A DNA stretch of 64,000 nucleotides. It comes from Variovorax ginsengisoli (GTDB lineage Bacteria; Pseudomonadota; Gammaproteobacteria; Burkholderiales; Burkholderiaceae_C). A model generated the notes under the pieces. It did no database searches, was not told where the DNA came from, and worked only from the letters and a program-made list of their open reading frames with translations. Shown here piece by piece: positions 25,556-34,642 of the stretch (positions are counted from its first letter, which is position 1; the number at the start of each line of letters is the position of its first letter). The DNA lies in contig NZ_JAUSRO010000018.1 in the NCBI RefSeq assembly GCF_030811835.1, positions 62,001 through 126,000 of the forward strand. The letters run 5' to 3'. A program made the position numbers and the translations under genes.

Positions 25556-27394
25556 ATGCGACGCACACTATTTGCTCTGCTTACCTTGTTGAGCATGTTC
25601 CTGCCGAGTCTGGCGCACGCTTGGTGGCAGCCCGATTGGGCTTTCCGCAAGCCTCTGACCATCGATGGCGGCCCGCAGGCCGGTGCCATCGGCGGGGAAG
25701 CTGGCCGCACGCCCGTGCTGGTGCGTCTGCACACGGGCAACTTCAGCTTTCAGGGCGTGAGCGAGACGGGCGCCGACCTGCGCTTCGTCGCGGGTGACGA
25801 CAAGACCGTGCTGAACCACCAGATCGAGCAGTTCGATCCGCTGCTCGGTATGGCGCTGATCTGGGTGGACGTGCCCTCTGTGGGCGCCGGCGCGCCACAG
25901 AAGCTGTGGATGTATTACGGCAACCCCAAGGCCCCGGCTTCGGGCAATGGTCAGCGCACTTACGACCCCGACTACACGCTGGTCTATCACTTCGCCGAAG
26001 CGAACGTTCCGCCGCGTGACACCACCGCCTATGGCAACCATGGCCAGACCGCAGTGATGAGCCTCGACGGCACGGTGATCGGCAAGGGCGCCCAGCTCGG
26101 TCGCGGCCCGCTGATGCTGCCGGCAACGCCATCGCTGGCACAGCAGGCCGGCGCGCCGTTCACCTTCTCTGCATGGATCAAGCCCGAGCAACTCGGCGCG
26201 CAGCAGGTTGTCTATGCCCGTCGCGACGGCGCCAACGAACTGGTGATCGGCGTCGACCAAGGCATACCTTTCGTGCAGATCAACGGCCAGCGCAGTGCAC
26301 CGGGCCAGCCGATCCAGGCCGGCCAATGGTCGTACTTGGCCATGAAGTCCGACGGCAAGAACGCCACGCTCTATGTGGGGGGGCGACCGACCGTCTCGGT
26401 CGCTGCACCGACGCCAGCGCTCAGCACTGCCGCCGCCATCGGCGCTGACACAGTTACGACTGCCGCGCTTGCCACCTTCACCGGCGCGATCGATGAAGTT
26501 CGCATCTCCAAGGTCGCGCGTCCCGATGCCATGCTGGTGGCCGATGCCGTTTCGCAAGGCGCCGAATCGCGTCTGGCGGTATTCGGTGCCGACGAGCAGC
26601 AGGCCGGCAAGAGCCACTTCGGCTTCATCCTGGCCGCGATGCCGCTGGACGCGTGGGTCGTCGTTGGCCTGCTTGGCCTGATGATGGTGCTTTCGTGGGC
26701 CATCATGATCGGCAAGGGCCGCAGCTATGGCGCTGCCTCCCGCGCTAACGCTGTCTTTATCCGTCATTTCCGCGAAGCCGCCGGCGCTCCCCTTGATCGG
26801 CTGGCCATGAGCAACAGCGTGTCTGAGACAGTCAAAGCCGACTCTTCGCTGTGGCGCCTTTATGAAGTCGCGATCGACGAGATGCGTCGCCGCCATGAAC
26901 GCGGTTACGACCTGAGCGCCGTGTCGGCCTCCACCATCAGCGCCATCCGGGCAGCGATGGACGGTGTCATGGTGCGTGAGAACGAGCACATGTCCAAGCG
27001 CATGAACTGGCTGTCGACGACCATCGAAGGCGCGCCCTACGTCGGCCTGTTTGGCACTGTGATTGGGATCATGCTGGTGTTCGTGGTGGCGGCCATGGCC
27101 GGTGCCGTGGACATCAACTCGGTCGCTCCCGGCATGGCAGCAGCCCTGCTGTGCACCGCTGCCGGCCTTGGCGTCGCCATCCCCGCGTTGTTCGGTTACA
27201 ACTGGCTCGCTTCGCGCTCGGACGCTATCGGCGCCGACATGGCTGTGTTCGTCGACGAGTTCGTGACGCGCCTGGCAGAAGAGCAGGGCGAAGGCCGCGC
27301 GCTACCCAAAGCCGCATCAATGCGTGCAGGGGCACCGCAAGGCGGCGATGGTATCGAAGGCGGCTGGCCCGCGTCGGCCCATAGCGCGGCCTGA
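25556..27394 (+). CDS. exbB: ExbB/TolQ proton channel fused to DUF2341 and LamG-like periplasmic domains
   Basis: A 612-residue protein. A signal peptide (residues 1-22, ending LAHA) is followed by a DUF2341 domain (about 30-125, with KLWMYYGNP) and a laminin-G/concanavalin-like domain (about 160-345, with FTFSAWIKPEQL and FTGAIDEVRISKVARP). A membrane helix (WVVVGLLGLMMVLSWAIMIG) and a MotA/TolQ/ExbB channel domain follow (about 400-590, with APYVGLFGTVIGIMLVF and AALLCTAAGLGVAIPALFGY). It would drive TonB by proton flow while presenting a glycan-binding-like domain to the periplasm. Classical ExbB is about 240 residues. ExbD and TonB follow immediately. Confidence 0.85.
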   Translation: MRRTLFALLTLLSMFLPSLAHAWWQPDWAFRKPLTIDGGPQAGAIGGEAGRTPVLVRLHTGNFSFQGVSETGADLRFVAGDDKTVLNHQIEQFDPLLGMALIWVDVPSVGAGAPQKLWMYYGNPKAPASGNGQRTYDPDYTLVYHFAEANVPPRDTTAYGNHGQTAVMSLDGTVIGKGAQLGRGPLMLPATPSLAQQAGAPFTFSAWIKPEQLGAQQVVYARRDGANELVIGVDQGIPFVQINGQRSAPGQPIQAGQWSYLAMKSDGKNATLYVGGRPTVSVAAPTPALSTAAAIGADTVTTAALATFTGAIDEVRISKVARPDAMLVADAVSQGAESRLAVFGADEQQAGKSHFGFILAAMPLDAWVVVGLLGLMMVLSWAIMIGKGRSYGAASRANAVFIRHFREAAGAPLDRLAMSNSVSETVKADSSLWRLYEVAIDEMRRRHERGYDLSAVSASTISAIRAAMDGVMVRENEHMSKRMNWLSTTIEGAPYVGLFGTVIGIMLVFVVAAMAGAVDINSVAPGMAAALLCTAAGLGVAIPALFGYNWLASRSDAIGADMAVFVDEFVTRLAEEQGEGRALPKAASMRAGAPQGGDGIEGGWPASAHSAA

Positions 27395-27408
27395 GGCAGA
27401 ACGGCACC

Positions 27409-27819
27409 ATGGCAAACCCCAACAGGTTCGGTACGAAGAAGCGTACCGGCGGCATCAACATCACGCCTTTCGTCGACGTTCTGCTGGTGGTGCTGGTGAT
27501 TTTCATCCTCACCAGCAACGCCAGCATTCCGGGCATCAAGGTGGACCTGCCGAAGGCGAGCTCGTCCATTGCGCTCGAGAAGCCAAAGACGAAAGCCATC
27601 ACGGTGGACAACGCTGGGCAGCTCTTTCTCGATGCATATCCCGTGACGCTGCCTGAGCTCGAGGAGCGGCTGCGTACCGAAAAGGCGCTGACGCCCGACT
27701 TCCCGGTCATCGTCCGCGGCGACGCGGCGGTGCAGTACGCCAAGGTGGTCGAGGTGCTTGATCTGCTGCGCCGAATCGAGCTGAATCAGGTCGGTCTGGT
27801 GACCGGCAAGCCGAGCTGA
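27409..27819 (+). CDS. exbD: ExbD/TolR biopolymer transport protein
   Basis: A 136-residue single-span inner-membrane protein. ITPFVDVLLVVLVIFILT contains the conserved membrane aspartate (D23) that carries protons in ExbD. The periplasmic part ends with VIRGDAAVQYAKVVEVLDLL, the normal ExbD C-terminal domain. The gene lies 14 bp after the exbB fusion and 10 bp before tonB. Confidence 0.9.
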   Translation: MANPNRFGTKKRTGGINITPFVDVLLVVLVIFILTSNASIPGIKVDLPKASSSIALEKPKTKAITVDNAGQLFLDAYPVTLPELEERLRTEKALTPDFPVIVRGDAAVQYAKVVEVLDLLRRIELNQVGLVTGKPS

Positions 27820-27829
27820 GGGCCCCTTC

Positions 27830-28552
27830 GTGAACCTTGCCAATCCAACCCCCGATCGGCCCACGCCGATGGATGCGGCCGGTCTGTGGCGCCGCTGGGG
27901 CGGGCTCGTCATCGGTGCAGTGGTGCTGGCCTTGCTCGTGACGCTGGTCTGGCATCTGCTGTCTGACACGGCGAGCCAGAAGCGTCAGGTGGCGGACGCG
28001 CCCATGCTGATGCTGCCACCACCGCCACCCCCCCCACCCGAGCCGGAGAAGTTGCCTGAACCCGAGCCCGAGAAGATCAAGCCGGAGATCGTCGAGCGCG
28101 AGCCGACGCCGGTGGAATCGACCGATCCACCCAAAGACGAAGCACCACCGAGCCCGTCGCAAGACCTCGGTGACCCCGTGACCATCGACGGCCCGGCGCA
28201 GGCCGGCACCGACGCCTTCGGCATTGCGGCCGGGCGTGGTGGCGGCATGACCGGCGGCACCGGCGGCGGGCTGGGCAGTGGGTCCTACGGCCGCTACGTT
28301 GCCAATGCGCTGCAGCAGGCACTGGCGCGCGATTCGCGCACCCGGCAACTGACTTTCGACGACATCCAGATCGACCTGTGGCTCGACGCGGCTGGCAAGA
28401 CCGCACGGGTGCAGTTGGTGAGGGGCACTGGCAACGCGCAGGTCGACGAAGCCGTGTTGGCCATGGTCCGCGAGATGAACCGCATTGATGAGAGTCCGCC
28501 CGCCTCGACCCGCTTTCCGATGCGCGTGTCCATGCGGGGGCGTCGGCCTTGA
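27830..28552 (+). CDS. tonB: TonB-family energy transducer
   Basis: A 240-residue TonB. One membrane helix (GLVIGAVVLALLVTLVWHLL) is followed by a Pro/Glu-rich spacer with eight prolines in a row and EPEKLPEPEPEKIKPEIVER. A Gly-rich joint (GRGGGMTGGTGGGLGSG) and a TonB/TolA-type C-terminal domain (residues about 155-240) complete it. The start is GTG 27830. With the upstream exbB and exbD it forms a complete, dedicated energy module inside a secretion operon. Confidence 0.85.
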   Translation: MNLANPTPDRPTPMDAAGLWRRWGGLVIGAVVLALLVTLVWHLLSDTASQKRQVADAPMLMLPPPPPPPPEPEKLPEPEPEKIKPEIVEREPTPVESTDPPKDEAPPSPSQDLGDPVTIDGPAQAGTDAFGIAAGRGGGMTGGTGGGLGSGSYGRYVANALQQALARDSRTRQLTFDDIQIDLWLDAAGKTARVQLVRGTGNAQVDEAVLAMVREMNRIDESPPASTRFPMRVSMRGRRP

Positions 28553-28592
28553 AAGCTGCTTGCATTCCGTCCAACCTTTTTTGAGCGAACCA

Positions 28593-30338
28593 ATGATCTA
28601 TTCGAACAATTTCCGACGCAGCGCGCAGTCGCTTGCGGTTGTATCCGCCATCGCCTTGTTCGGCGCCATGGACACGGCACATGCGCAGCAGCCCACCCCC
28701 TTGGGGGACAGCGCGATGGTGCGACTCATCCGTGGCCTGATGCAGAGCGGCACCCTGACGAAGGACGTCGGCGAGGCGTTGCTGGCGCAGGCCCAGACCG
28801 AAGCCATAGCCGCGCAGCAGGCGCAGCGCCAAGCGGCGGCGCCTACGGCGGTCGCAGGTGGCCTGCGCGTGGAGCCGGGCGATGTGCGTGTGCCCTACAT
28901 CTCGCAGACTGTGCGTGACCAGATTCGCGACGAGGTCAAGGGTCAGGTCATGGCGCAGGCCAAGACCGAAGGATGGGCCGCGCCCAACGAAACGCCCGAG
29001 TGGAGCAAACGTATCCATGTTGAAGGTGACATGCGCGTGCGCAACGAATCGCGCAGCTATTCAGGCGGCAATAGCAATATCGAGATCAACTGGGGTGCCA
29101 TCAACGAAGGCAGTGGTTTTGATGTCAACCCGACCACCAACCTGGCGTTGCCTTCGCTGCTCAACACGCGACAGGACCGCCGCAATCAGCTGAAGGCGCG
29201 AGCGCGGCTGGGCATCTTCGCGGACATCACCGATCAGACGAAGGCCGGCATGCGCCTTGCCTCGGGCAGCGACGACAGCCCGGTGTCGACCACGCAAACG
29301 CTTGGCGGAGGCCTCGGAAAGAAGAACGTGTGGCTCGATCAGATGTGGCTCTCGCACAAGCCCCAGGAATGGCTCACGATCACCGGTGGACGCTTCGGCA
29401 ATCCTTTCGTCTCAACCGACATGTTGTACTCGAACGACCTCAACTTCGACGGCATTGCCGCGCAGTTCGACAAGACGCTGGCCAACAAGGACATCTCGCT
29501 TTTCGGTACGCTGGGGTTGATCCCGCTTGAGTATTCGTCGGACAGTTTTCCGAGCCGCAGCCAGGACAAGCAGTCCAGCGAAAACAAATGGATGCTTGGT
29601 GCGCAGTTCGGCGCCAATTGGAAGCTCGACAAGGAGAACAGCGTGCGCGGTGCGCTGGCTTACTACGACTTCCACAATACCGAGGGCCAGGTGTCGCAGC
29701 CATGCGCGCTGTACGCCGGCGCCGAGGCCTGCAGCACCGATTGGTCGCGCCCCGCTTTCATGCAGAAGGGCAACACGCTGATGCTGCTGCGGAACATCGC
29801 GCTCGACCCTGCGAATCCAGCCAATACGCCGCAGCCGCAGTACGTCGGCTTGGCCTCAAAGTTCCAGCTGATCGACCTGAACCTGCGCTGGGACACCAAG
29901 GTGGCCGGCTACGGTCTGCGCCTGGATGCGAACTACCTTCGCAACCAAGCCTACGACAAGGCCAAGATGTTTGCGCATGCGCAAGGCGGTATCGTCAATA
30001 ACTTCGGCGGCACCGGTGGCACGTCGGAAGCTGACTTCCAGAGCGGTGGCAATGCCTACAGCGTGCAGGCGACCTTCGGCAAACCGAGCCCGGCGGCGCG
30101 CGGCGACTGGAATGTGCTGGCCGGTTACAAGCGCATCGAACCCGATGCGCTACCGGATGGCTTCAACGATTCAACCTTCCATCAGGGTGGCACGAACGCC
30201 AAGGGTTATTTCCTGGGTGGCTCCTATGCGATTGACAAGAACCTCTGGTTCACCGGCCGCTGGTCGGCCACCAAGCAGGTCTTCGGTCCGCCACTGGCAA
30301 TCGACACGCTGCAGCTTGAATTCAATGCCCGGTTCTGA
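28593..30338 (+). CDS. Putative outer-membrane porin with N-terminal coiled coil
   Basis: A 581-residue protein with signal peptide (SLAVVSAIALFGAMDTAHA). An N-terminal helical region (VGEALLAQAQTEAIAAQQAQ) is followed by many alternating strands of a barrel, ending in FNARF with a terminal aromatic residue. It fits the putative-porin family found beside TPS/ExbBD genes. It may be the TonB-dependent or TonB-contacting outer-membrane partner, but no TonB box is visible. ATG 28593 was chosen because the signal peptide follows directly. Confidence 0.75.
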   Translation: MIYSNNFRRSAQSLAVVSAIALFGAMDTAHAQQPTPLGDSAMVRLIRGLMQSGTLTKDVGEALLAQAQTEAIAAQQAQRQAAAPTAVAGGLRVEPGDVRVPYISQTVRDQIRDEVKGQVMAQAKTEGWAAPNETPEWSKRIHVEGDMRVRNESRSYSGGNSNIEINWGAINEGSGFDVNPTTNLALPSLLNTRQDRRNQLKARARLGIFADITDQTKAGMRLASGSDDSPVSTTQTLGGGLGKKNVWLDQMWLSHKPQEWLTITGGRFGNPFVSTDMLYSNDLNFDGIAAQFDKTLANKDISLFGTLGLIPLEYSSDSFPSRSQDKQSSENKWMLGAQFGANWKLDKENSVRGALAYYDFHNTEGQVSQPCALYAGAEACSTDWSRPAFMQKGNTLMLLRNIALDPANPANTPQPQYVGLASKFQLIDLNLRWDTKVAGYGLRLDANYLRNQAYDKAKMFAHAQGGIVNNFGGTGGTSEADFQSGGNAYSVQATFGKPSPAARGDWNVLAGYKRIEPDALPDGFNDSTFHQGGTNAKGYFLGGSYAIDKNLWFTGRWSATKQVFGPPLAIDTLQLEFNARF

Positions 30339-30348
30339 GGAGCGACCC

Positions 30349-31140
30349 TTGATCTTCAATCCAATTGCCAAGACGAAGGTGCTGCGCTCGTGGGTCCCTC
30401 GATGGCAGGCAGCGGCGCTGACCATTCTCGCCATGCTTGGATGCGCCACCGCAGCGGCGCAGGTGACGCAGAGCATGGAGGAGCGGCTGCGTGCGCAGTT
30501 GCGCATCACGACCGCGCAGCTCCAACAGGCCCAGAACGAACTGTCTGTGCTCAAGGCCGCTTCGCCGCAGGCCAAGCCGGCCGCTTCGGCCGCTGTAGAT
30601 ACTGACCTTGCTGCGCTCCGCAAGGAACTGGCGCATGCGGAGGGGCAGCTGAGCGCCGAGCGGCACAGTCGTTCGCAAGCCATGGAGAACAACCAGCAGT
30701 TGCGCACACAGGTACAAGCCGTGACTGAGAAGGCCTCATCTCAAGTAGCGCAGTACCGCCAAGCTTACGACGAGCTATTGAAGATGGCGCGCGCTTCGGA
30801 AACTGAACGCCAACGTCTGGCGGCCGATTCGGCGCTGCAGCGCACGGCAGTGACGCAATGCGAGGCCAAGAACGCTCAGCTCTACGCGGTCGGCCAGGAG
30901 ATCCTGCGCGCCTATGAGACCCTGGATGTCGGCCGTGTGCTCGCCTCGCGCCAGCCCTTTGCCGCGCAGAGCCGCGTCAAGTATGAGCAGATTGCGCAGC
31001 AGTACGGCGACAAGCTCTACGAAGGACGTTTCGATGTGCGTAGCGTGGAGACCTCGGCGGCTGCGGCAGCTGCTGCGAAGACGAACTCCGCGCCTGCGAA
31101 TCCCGCACCGGCCCCGGGCGCGGCAGAGCCGGCCAAGTGA
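30349..31140 (+). CDS. Periplasmic coiled-coil protein, TTG start
   Basis: A 263-residue protein starting at TTG 30349, with the strong site GAGGAG 6 bases upstream and the porin stop codon overlapping that site. A signal peptide (WQAAALTILAMLGCATAAAQ) precedes a long heptad-rich coiled coil (residues about 45-170). A conserved-looking segment LYAVGQEILRAYETLDVGRV and a disordered Ala/Pro tail follow. The family seems to be restricted to TPS-ExbBD loci, where its role is not known to me. Confidence 0.65.
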   Translation: MIFNPIAKTKVLRSWVPRWQAAALTILAMLGCATAAAQVTQSMEERLRAQLRITTAQLQQAQNELSVLKAASPQAKPAASAAVDTDLAALRKELAHAEGQLSAERHSRSQAMENNQQLRTQVQAVTEKASSQVAQYRQAYDELLKMARASETERQRLAADSALQRTAVTQCEAKNAQLYAVGQEILRAYETLDVGRVLASRQPFAAQSRVKYEQIAQQYGDKLYEGRFDVRSVETSAAAAAAAKTNSAPANPAPAPGAAEPAK

Positions 31141-31306
31141 GGGGCCATGGGCTGATCTTCGATCGCCAAGCCAGCCTTGCGACTTAGGAGCGCGATTGCT
31201 CTTGCAGGTTGATATGCAATGAAGGCATTCCGATGTCGGGGCCGCAAGATGTTGGCGCTCAGAAGATGGCGTCTGATCTTTTTTACGTGTGAAGGTATGG
31301 AGAGAA

Positions 31307-32239
31307 ATGAAACCCATCAACAAGCGATCGAACTGCATTGCACCAGGGGTTCGCATGGCCGTCGGCGCGATGCTCGTGGCGTGCCTCGGCGTTGCGGCTG
31401 CCCAGGCGCCACGCCCAACTGTGGCGCGCCTGGGCGATCTGTCGATCGGGCAGGCCGAGGTCGAGCAACTGATTCAGAGCGTGCCCGAGGCTGAGCGCGC
31501 CGCTCTCAAAGGCAACCGTGCAGCGATCGACAACTGGCTGCGTCAGCGTTTGGCCAGCGAGGCAGTGCTACGCGAAGCACGCAGCAAGGGATGGGCTGAA
31601 CGGCCCGAGGTGAAGGCGCGCGTTGACGCAGCGACGAAAGAAATTACGCAACGCATTATCAGCAGTAGTTACCTCGAATCCGTGGCGCAGGTGCCAGTGG
31701 ATTTTCCTTCGGACGCCGAGCTTGCTGCGGCCTATGAGCAGGGCAAGGCGGGCTTTGGGGTGCCGGCAATCTACCGTGTGGCGCAGATCTTTCTGGCGAC
31801 GCCGACCGATGACCCGGCCGCCACCGCCAAGGTGGCAACCTCAGCAAAGACGCTGGCGGGTGAAGCGCAGCATGGCGACTTTGCCAACCTGGCCCGCACG
31901 CGTTCCGAGGACAAGCCCACCGCCGAGCGCGGCGGTGAGGTCGGGAGTCTGACGCTCGCCCAACTGTTGCCGGAAGTCCGCAACGCAGTCTTGGCGCTCA
32001 AGGTCGGCGAGGTGAGCGACGCGGTGAAGTCCGACACCGGCTTTCACATCGTCAAGCTGCTCGATATGCAGCCCGCGCGCATCGCGACGCTGCAGGAGAT
32101 GACGCCACGGTTGCAACTCGCCCTGCGTCAGCAACGCCAGCAACAGCTGGTGCAGGCGTACTTGAGCAGCCTCGCGCCGCCCGCCAGCGTGACCATTGAC
32201 AGTGCAGCCCTCGACGCGGCGCTGCGCAAGGCTCCCTGA
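31307..32239 (+). CDS. PpiC-type periplasmic peptidyl-prolyl isomerase
   Basis: A 310-residue parvulin-type foldase with signal peptide (MAVGAMLVACLGVAAAQA), a SurA-like N-terminal helical domain and a PpiC domain (residues about 155-265; VAQIFLATPTDD, then GEVGSLTLAQLLPEVRNAVL and TGFHIVKLLD). GGAGAG precedes ATG 31307. A dedicated chaperone is reasonable for a 4000-residue exoprotein crossing the periplasm unfolded, and a PpiC gene also accompanies the Pseudomonas Pdt locus. Confidence 0.88.
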   Translation: MKPINKRSNCIAPGVRMAVGAMLVACLGVAAAQAPRPTVARLGDLSIGQAEVEQLIQSVPEAERAALKGNRAAIDNWLRQRLASEAVLREARSKGWAERPEVKARVDAATKEITQRIISSSYLESVAQVPVDFPSDAELAAAYEQGKAGFGVPAIYRVAQIFLATPTDDPAATAKVATSAKTLAGEAQHGDFANLARTRSEDKPTAERGGEVGSLTLAQLLPEVRNAVLALKVGEVSDAVKSDTGFHIVKLLDMQPARIATLQEMTPRLQLALRQQRQQQLVQAYLSSLAPPASVTIDSAALDAALRKAP

Positions 32240-32313
32240 TCCCTGCAAACAGTTACTTGCCTAGACATCTCGAACTCAAGCGCGCAGCGCATTTCCAGAG
32301 CGAAAGAACACTC

Positions 32314-32808
32314 ATGACCCCATCCCCCATCTCCTCTTCTGCCGATATCGCCACACCGGAGTTTCTGCAGACCCTCAATGCTGGTGTAGTGTCCGATGCC
32401 ATCAAGGCCGTGGGTTGCGCCGTGACGGCTGTTGAACAAGATGGCGTGCTGCGCCTGCATAGCGCCAGTCATGGCATCGGCTTCCAGGTCCTATGGGGCA
32501 ACCCCGCAGGCGCCGGCGAGTACAGCGATATGACGCTGAGTTGCCCCTTGCGCGTGCAGGGTGGACAACTGCCTGACGGCGTGCTTTCCTTATGGCACCG
32601 TACCAAGCGTTTCGCACGTGTCTCCCAACACGGTGATTTCGTCGTTCTGGAGATGGATGTGGTGGTCGCCGGTGGCGTGACGCTGGCACACGTGGTGCTC
32701 ACCATGCAGTTATGGACGCAGATGATGGGCCAGTTTTTCTTGCACCTGCGCAACTTCAAGGCCGACGAAGGGGCGGCCGCACCGCAGGAAGAACCAGCTG
32801 CTGCTTGA
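32314..32808 (+). CDS. YbjN-like/type III-chaperone-fold protein
   Basis: A 164-residue cytoplasmic protein with the YbjN-domain pattern: LNAGVVSDAIKAVGCAVTAV, a strand region (GFQVLWGNPAGAGEYSDMTL) and a long C-terminal helix (MQLWTQMMGQFFLHL). YbjN proteins share the fold of type III secretion chaperones. It may act as a cytoplasmic chaperone or regulator for the locus. ATG 32314 follows a GAAAGAAC stretch. Confidence 0.65.
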   Translation: MTPSPISSSADIATPEFLQTLNAGVVSDAIKAVGCAVTAVEQDGVLRLHSASHGIGFQVLWGNPAGAGEYSDMTLSCPLRVQGGQLPDGVLSLWHRTKRFARVSQHGDFVVLEMDVVVAGGVTLAHVVLTMQLWTQMMGQFFLHLRNFKADEGAAAPQEEPAAA

Positions 32809-32833
32809 CCCGTCCATAGCCTCCGAAACCACC

Positions 32834-33097
32834 ATGTCGAGGATGAAGCCTGACGTCGCTTCGACGCTGCAGGATATGAGTGGGCCGGATTCGCCCACGC
32901 ATCGTGCGCTTGTCGGCACGTCGCGGCAGGCCGAACGCGTGCGCCGCGCGGAGGCCGCGCGTCTCCGTCAACGCGCAGCACTTCTGGAACTCATGGCGCG
33001 AGCGATGGCCGATCTCCACATATCGATGTCGGAGTTGAGCGAGGCTCGACGCGCCTTCGGCGGCCCTACACACCGTCCCGACCAGTGTCGTCCTTGA
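32834..33097 (+). CDS. Small basic hypothetical protein
   Basis: An 87-residue, Arg/Ala-rich helical protein (QAERVRRAEAARLRQRAALL, then HISMSELSEARRAF). It follows the YbjN gene by 25 bp in the same direction. No signal peptide and no family recognised. Confidence 0.45.
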   Translation: MSRMKPDVASTLQDMSGPDSPTHRALVGTSRQAERVRRAEAARLRQRAALLELMARAMADLHISMSELSEARRAFGGPTHRPDQCRP

Positions 33098-33392
33098 ATC
33101 CTGGATTGGGGGTGCCCCGTCTTTGCTGGCGAATTGTCGGAGCGGCGTGGGCGACCCGATTGCCTCCAATCGGCATCCAGCGTCAGGCTCCGTGGTGAGT
33201 GAGACCTGCGACGGCGAGTTCGGCTTCCATTCGGCCGCGTAACAAAAGAGTCACGGATCGGTGTCACGATCATGCATTCAACAATGGTGTCCGGTCCTTG
33301 TCGAGCCGACTACTTCTCCCATCGCGATGCCCAAGGTTTGTTTGCACGCCATAACACTCTCGTGCCAGTGCAATGCATGGACCTTGGTCTAG

Positions 33393-34133
33393 ATGGGCTC
33401 GCACTCGGCCCTTTTGAGCCGTTGCATGCTCGCTCTGGCGGTGTGCGTACCCGCTTCGCCGTGTTGGGCGTCTGATGGATCCACCCCGCTGTCGAGCGGT
33501 GAAAGGTCGGCGTCGTCCATGGCGTCATCGCCAGCGGCCGACGCTCTGTTTGACTTCGATCTTCCGGCGCAGCCCTTGATCGATGCACTCCAGCACTACG
33601 GCGTCTTGACACGGCAGCCTGCCTTGTTTCGCAGCGAGATCGTCGATGGCCGCACCTCCGCGGCTGTGTCGGGCCGGTATTCGGCCGAGGAGGCCTTGCA
33701 TCTGCTGTTAGGAGGCACAGGCCTGGTCGCCGAGAGGTTCGGTCATGACGCGGGCAGTGCATTCGTCCTGAGGCCAATGCTCGACGCCAAGGCAGACGGC
33801 ACAGGTGTCGCCAGCCTGGGTGGCATGGATGGCTATCCCCGCCTGATTCAGACCCGGGTGTGGCAGGCACTGTGCGCGAACTCACGCACGGCCCCTGGTA
33901 GGTACCGCTCGCTATTGAGTTTTCGTGTCGACGCTTCGGGCCAGATCCAGCGGGTGCGACTTGTTGTTTCCAGCGGTGATCGGGAGCGCGATGCCGCCCT
34001 GCTCGATGTTCTGGGGCGTGTGCGCATGGGGAGCACCCCGCCATCCGACCTGGCGCAGCCTGTGGCCGTCCTTGTGTTGCCACACGAAGCAGGCGCTGTC
34101 ATGCGCTGCGATCAGGTCCAGGGGGGAGGGTGA
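33393..34133 (+). CDS. Periplasmic STN-TonB protein, VreA-like signalling component
   Basis: A 246-residue protein. A signal peptide (SRCMLALAVCVPASPCWASD) is followed by a secretin/TonB short N-terminal (STN) domain (residues about 48-125; FDFDLPAQPLIDALQHYGVL, VSGRYSAEEALHLLLGGTGL). A TonB-like C-terminal domain (about 145-235; FRVDASGQIQRVRLVVSSGD, RDAALLDVLG) completes it. There is no beta-barrel, unlike normal FecA-type receptors. VreA of the Pseudomonas PUMA3 system is likewise a receptor-like protein with a signalling domain but no channel. The stop is adjacent to the sigma-factor start. Confidence 0.75.
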   Translation: MGSHSALLSRCMLALAVCVPASPCWASDGSTPLSSGERSASSMASSPAADALFDFDLPAQPLIDALQHYGVLTRQPALFRSEIVDGRTSAAVSGRYSAEEALHLLLGGTGLVAERFGHDAGSAFVLRPMLDAKADGTGVASLGGMDGYPRLIQTRVWQALCANSRTAPGRYRSLLSFRVDASGQIQRVRLVVSSGDRERDAALLDVLGRVRMGSTPPSDLAQPVAVLVLPHEAGAVMRCDQVQGGG

Positions 34134-34135
34134 CG

Positions 34136-34642
34136 ATGTCGGAAGACGCACCTGCCGTCCTCTCGGACTACCTGATCAGGCACTATGACAGTCTGAAATC
34201 ACGCGCAGCGCGGATGCTGGGCAATCGCGACTTGGCCAGCGATGCACTGCAGGACGCCTGGCTTCGTGTCAACAGCAAGAATCCAGACGAAACGCTGATT
34301 CACAGTCCTGCAGGTTATCTGTTGCGCATGACGGTCAATATCGCGCTGGACATTCAGCGCCGCCAGAGCAGGTCTCTTTCGCTCGATGAAGTCAGTGAGC
34401 TGACGGAAATGGCAGATGCAGCGCCCGGCCCCGAGCAGGTGGTCACGGACCGTTCGAGCATCAAAGACCTGCGCCAGCACATTGATCGCTTGCCCAAGCG
34501 GCAGCGCCAAGTCGTGCTGCTTGTGCACTGGGAAAATCTCGAGCAGAAAGAGGTGGCCAAGCGCCTCGGCGTGTCACTGCGGACGGTCGAGTCGGACCTG
34601 AAGAAGGCGCATGACTACCTGATCGCCAGGAGGGACGCATGA
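34136..34642 (+). CDS. ECF sigma factor (FecI/VreI-like)
   Basis: A 168-residue sigma factor with region 2 (LIRHYDSLKSRAARMLGNRD, then LASDALQDAWLRV) and region 4 (IDRLPKRQRQVVLLVHWENL, then EVAKRLGVSLRTVESDLKKA). ATG 34136 lies just after GGGGGGAGGG; GTG 34130 is possible. It overlaps or abuts the STN-TonB gene, and its stop overlaps a 47-codon ORF before fecR. It is expected to activate the TPS locus when the surface signal releases it. Confidence 0.88.
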   Translation: MSEDAPAVLSDYLIRHYDSLKSRAARMLGNRDLASDALQDAWLRVNSKNPDETLIHSPAGYLLRMTVNIALDIQRRQSRSLSLDEVSELTEMADAAPGPEQVVTDRSSIKDLRQHIDRLPKRQRQVVLLVHWENLEQKEVAKRLGVSLRTVESDLKKAHDYLIARRDA

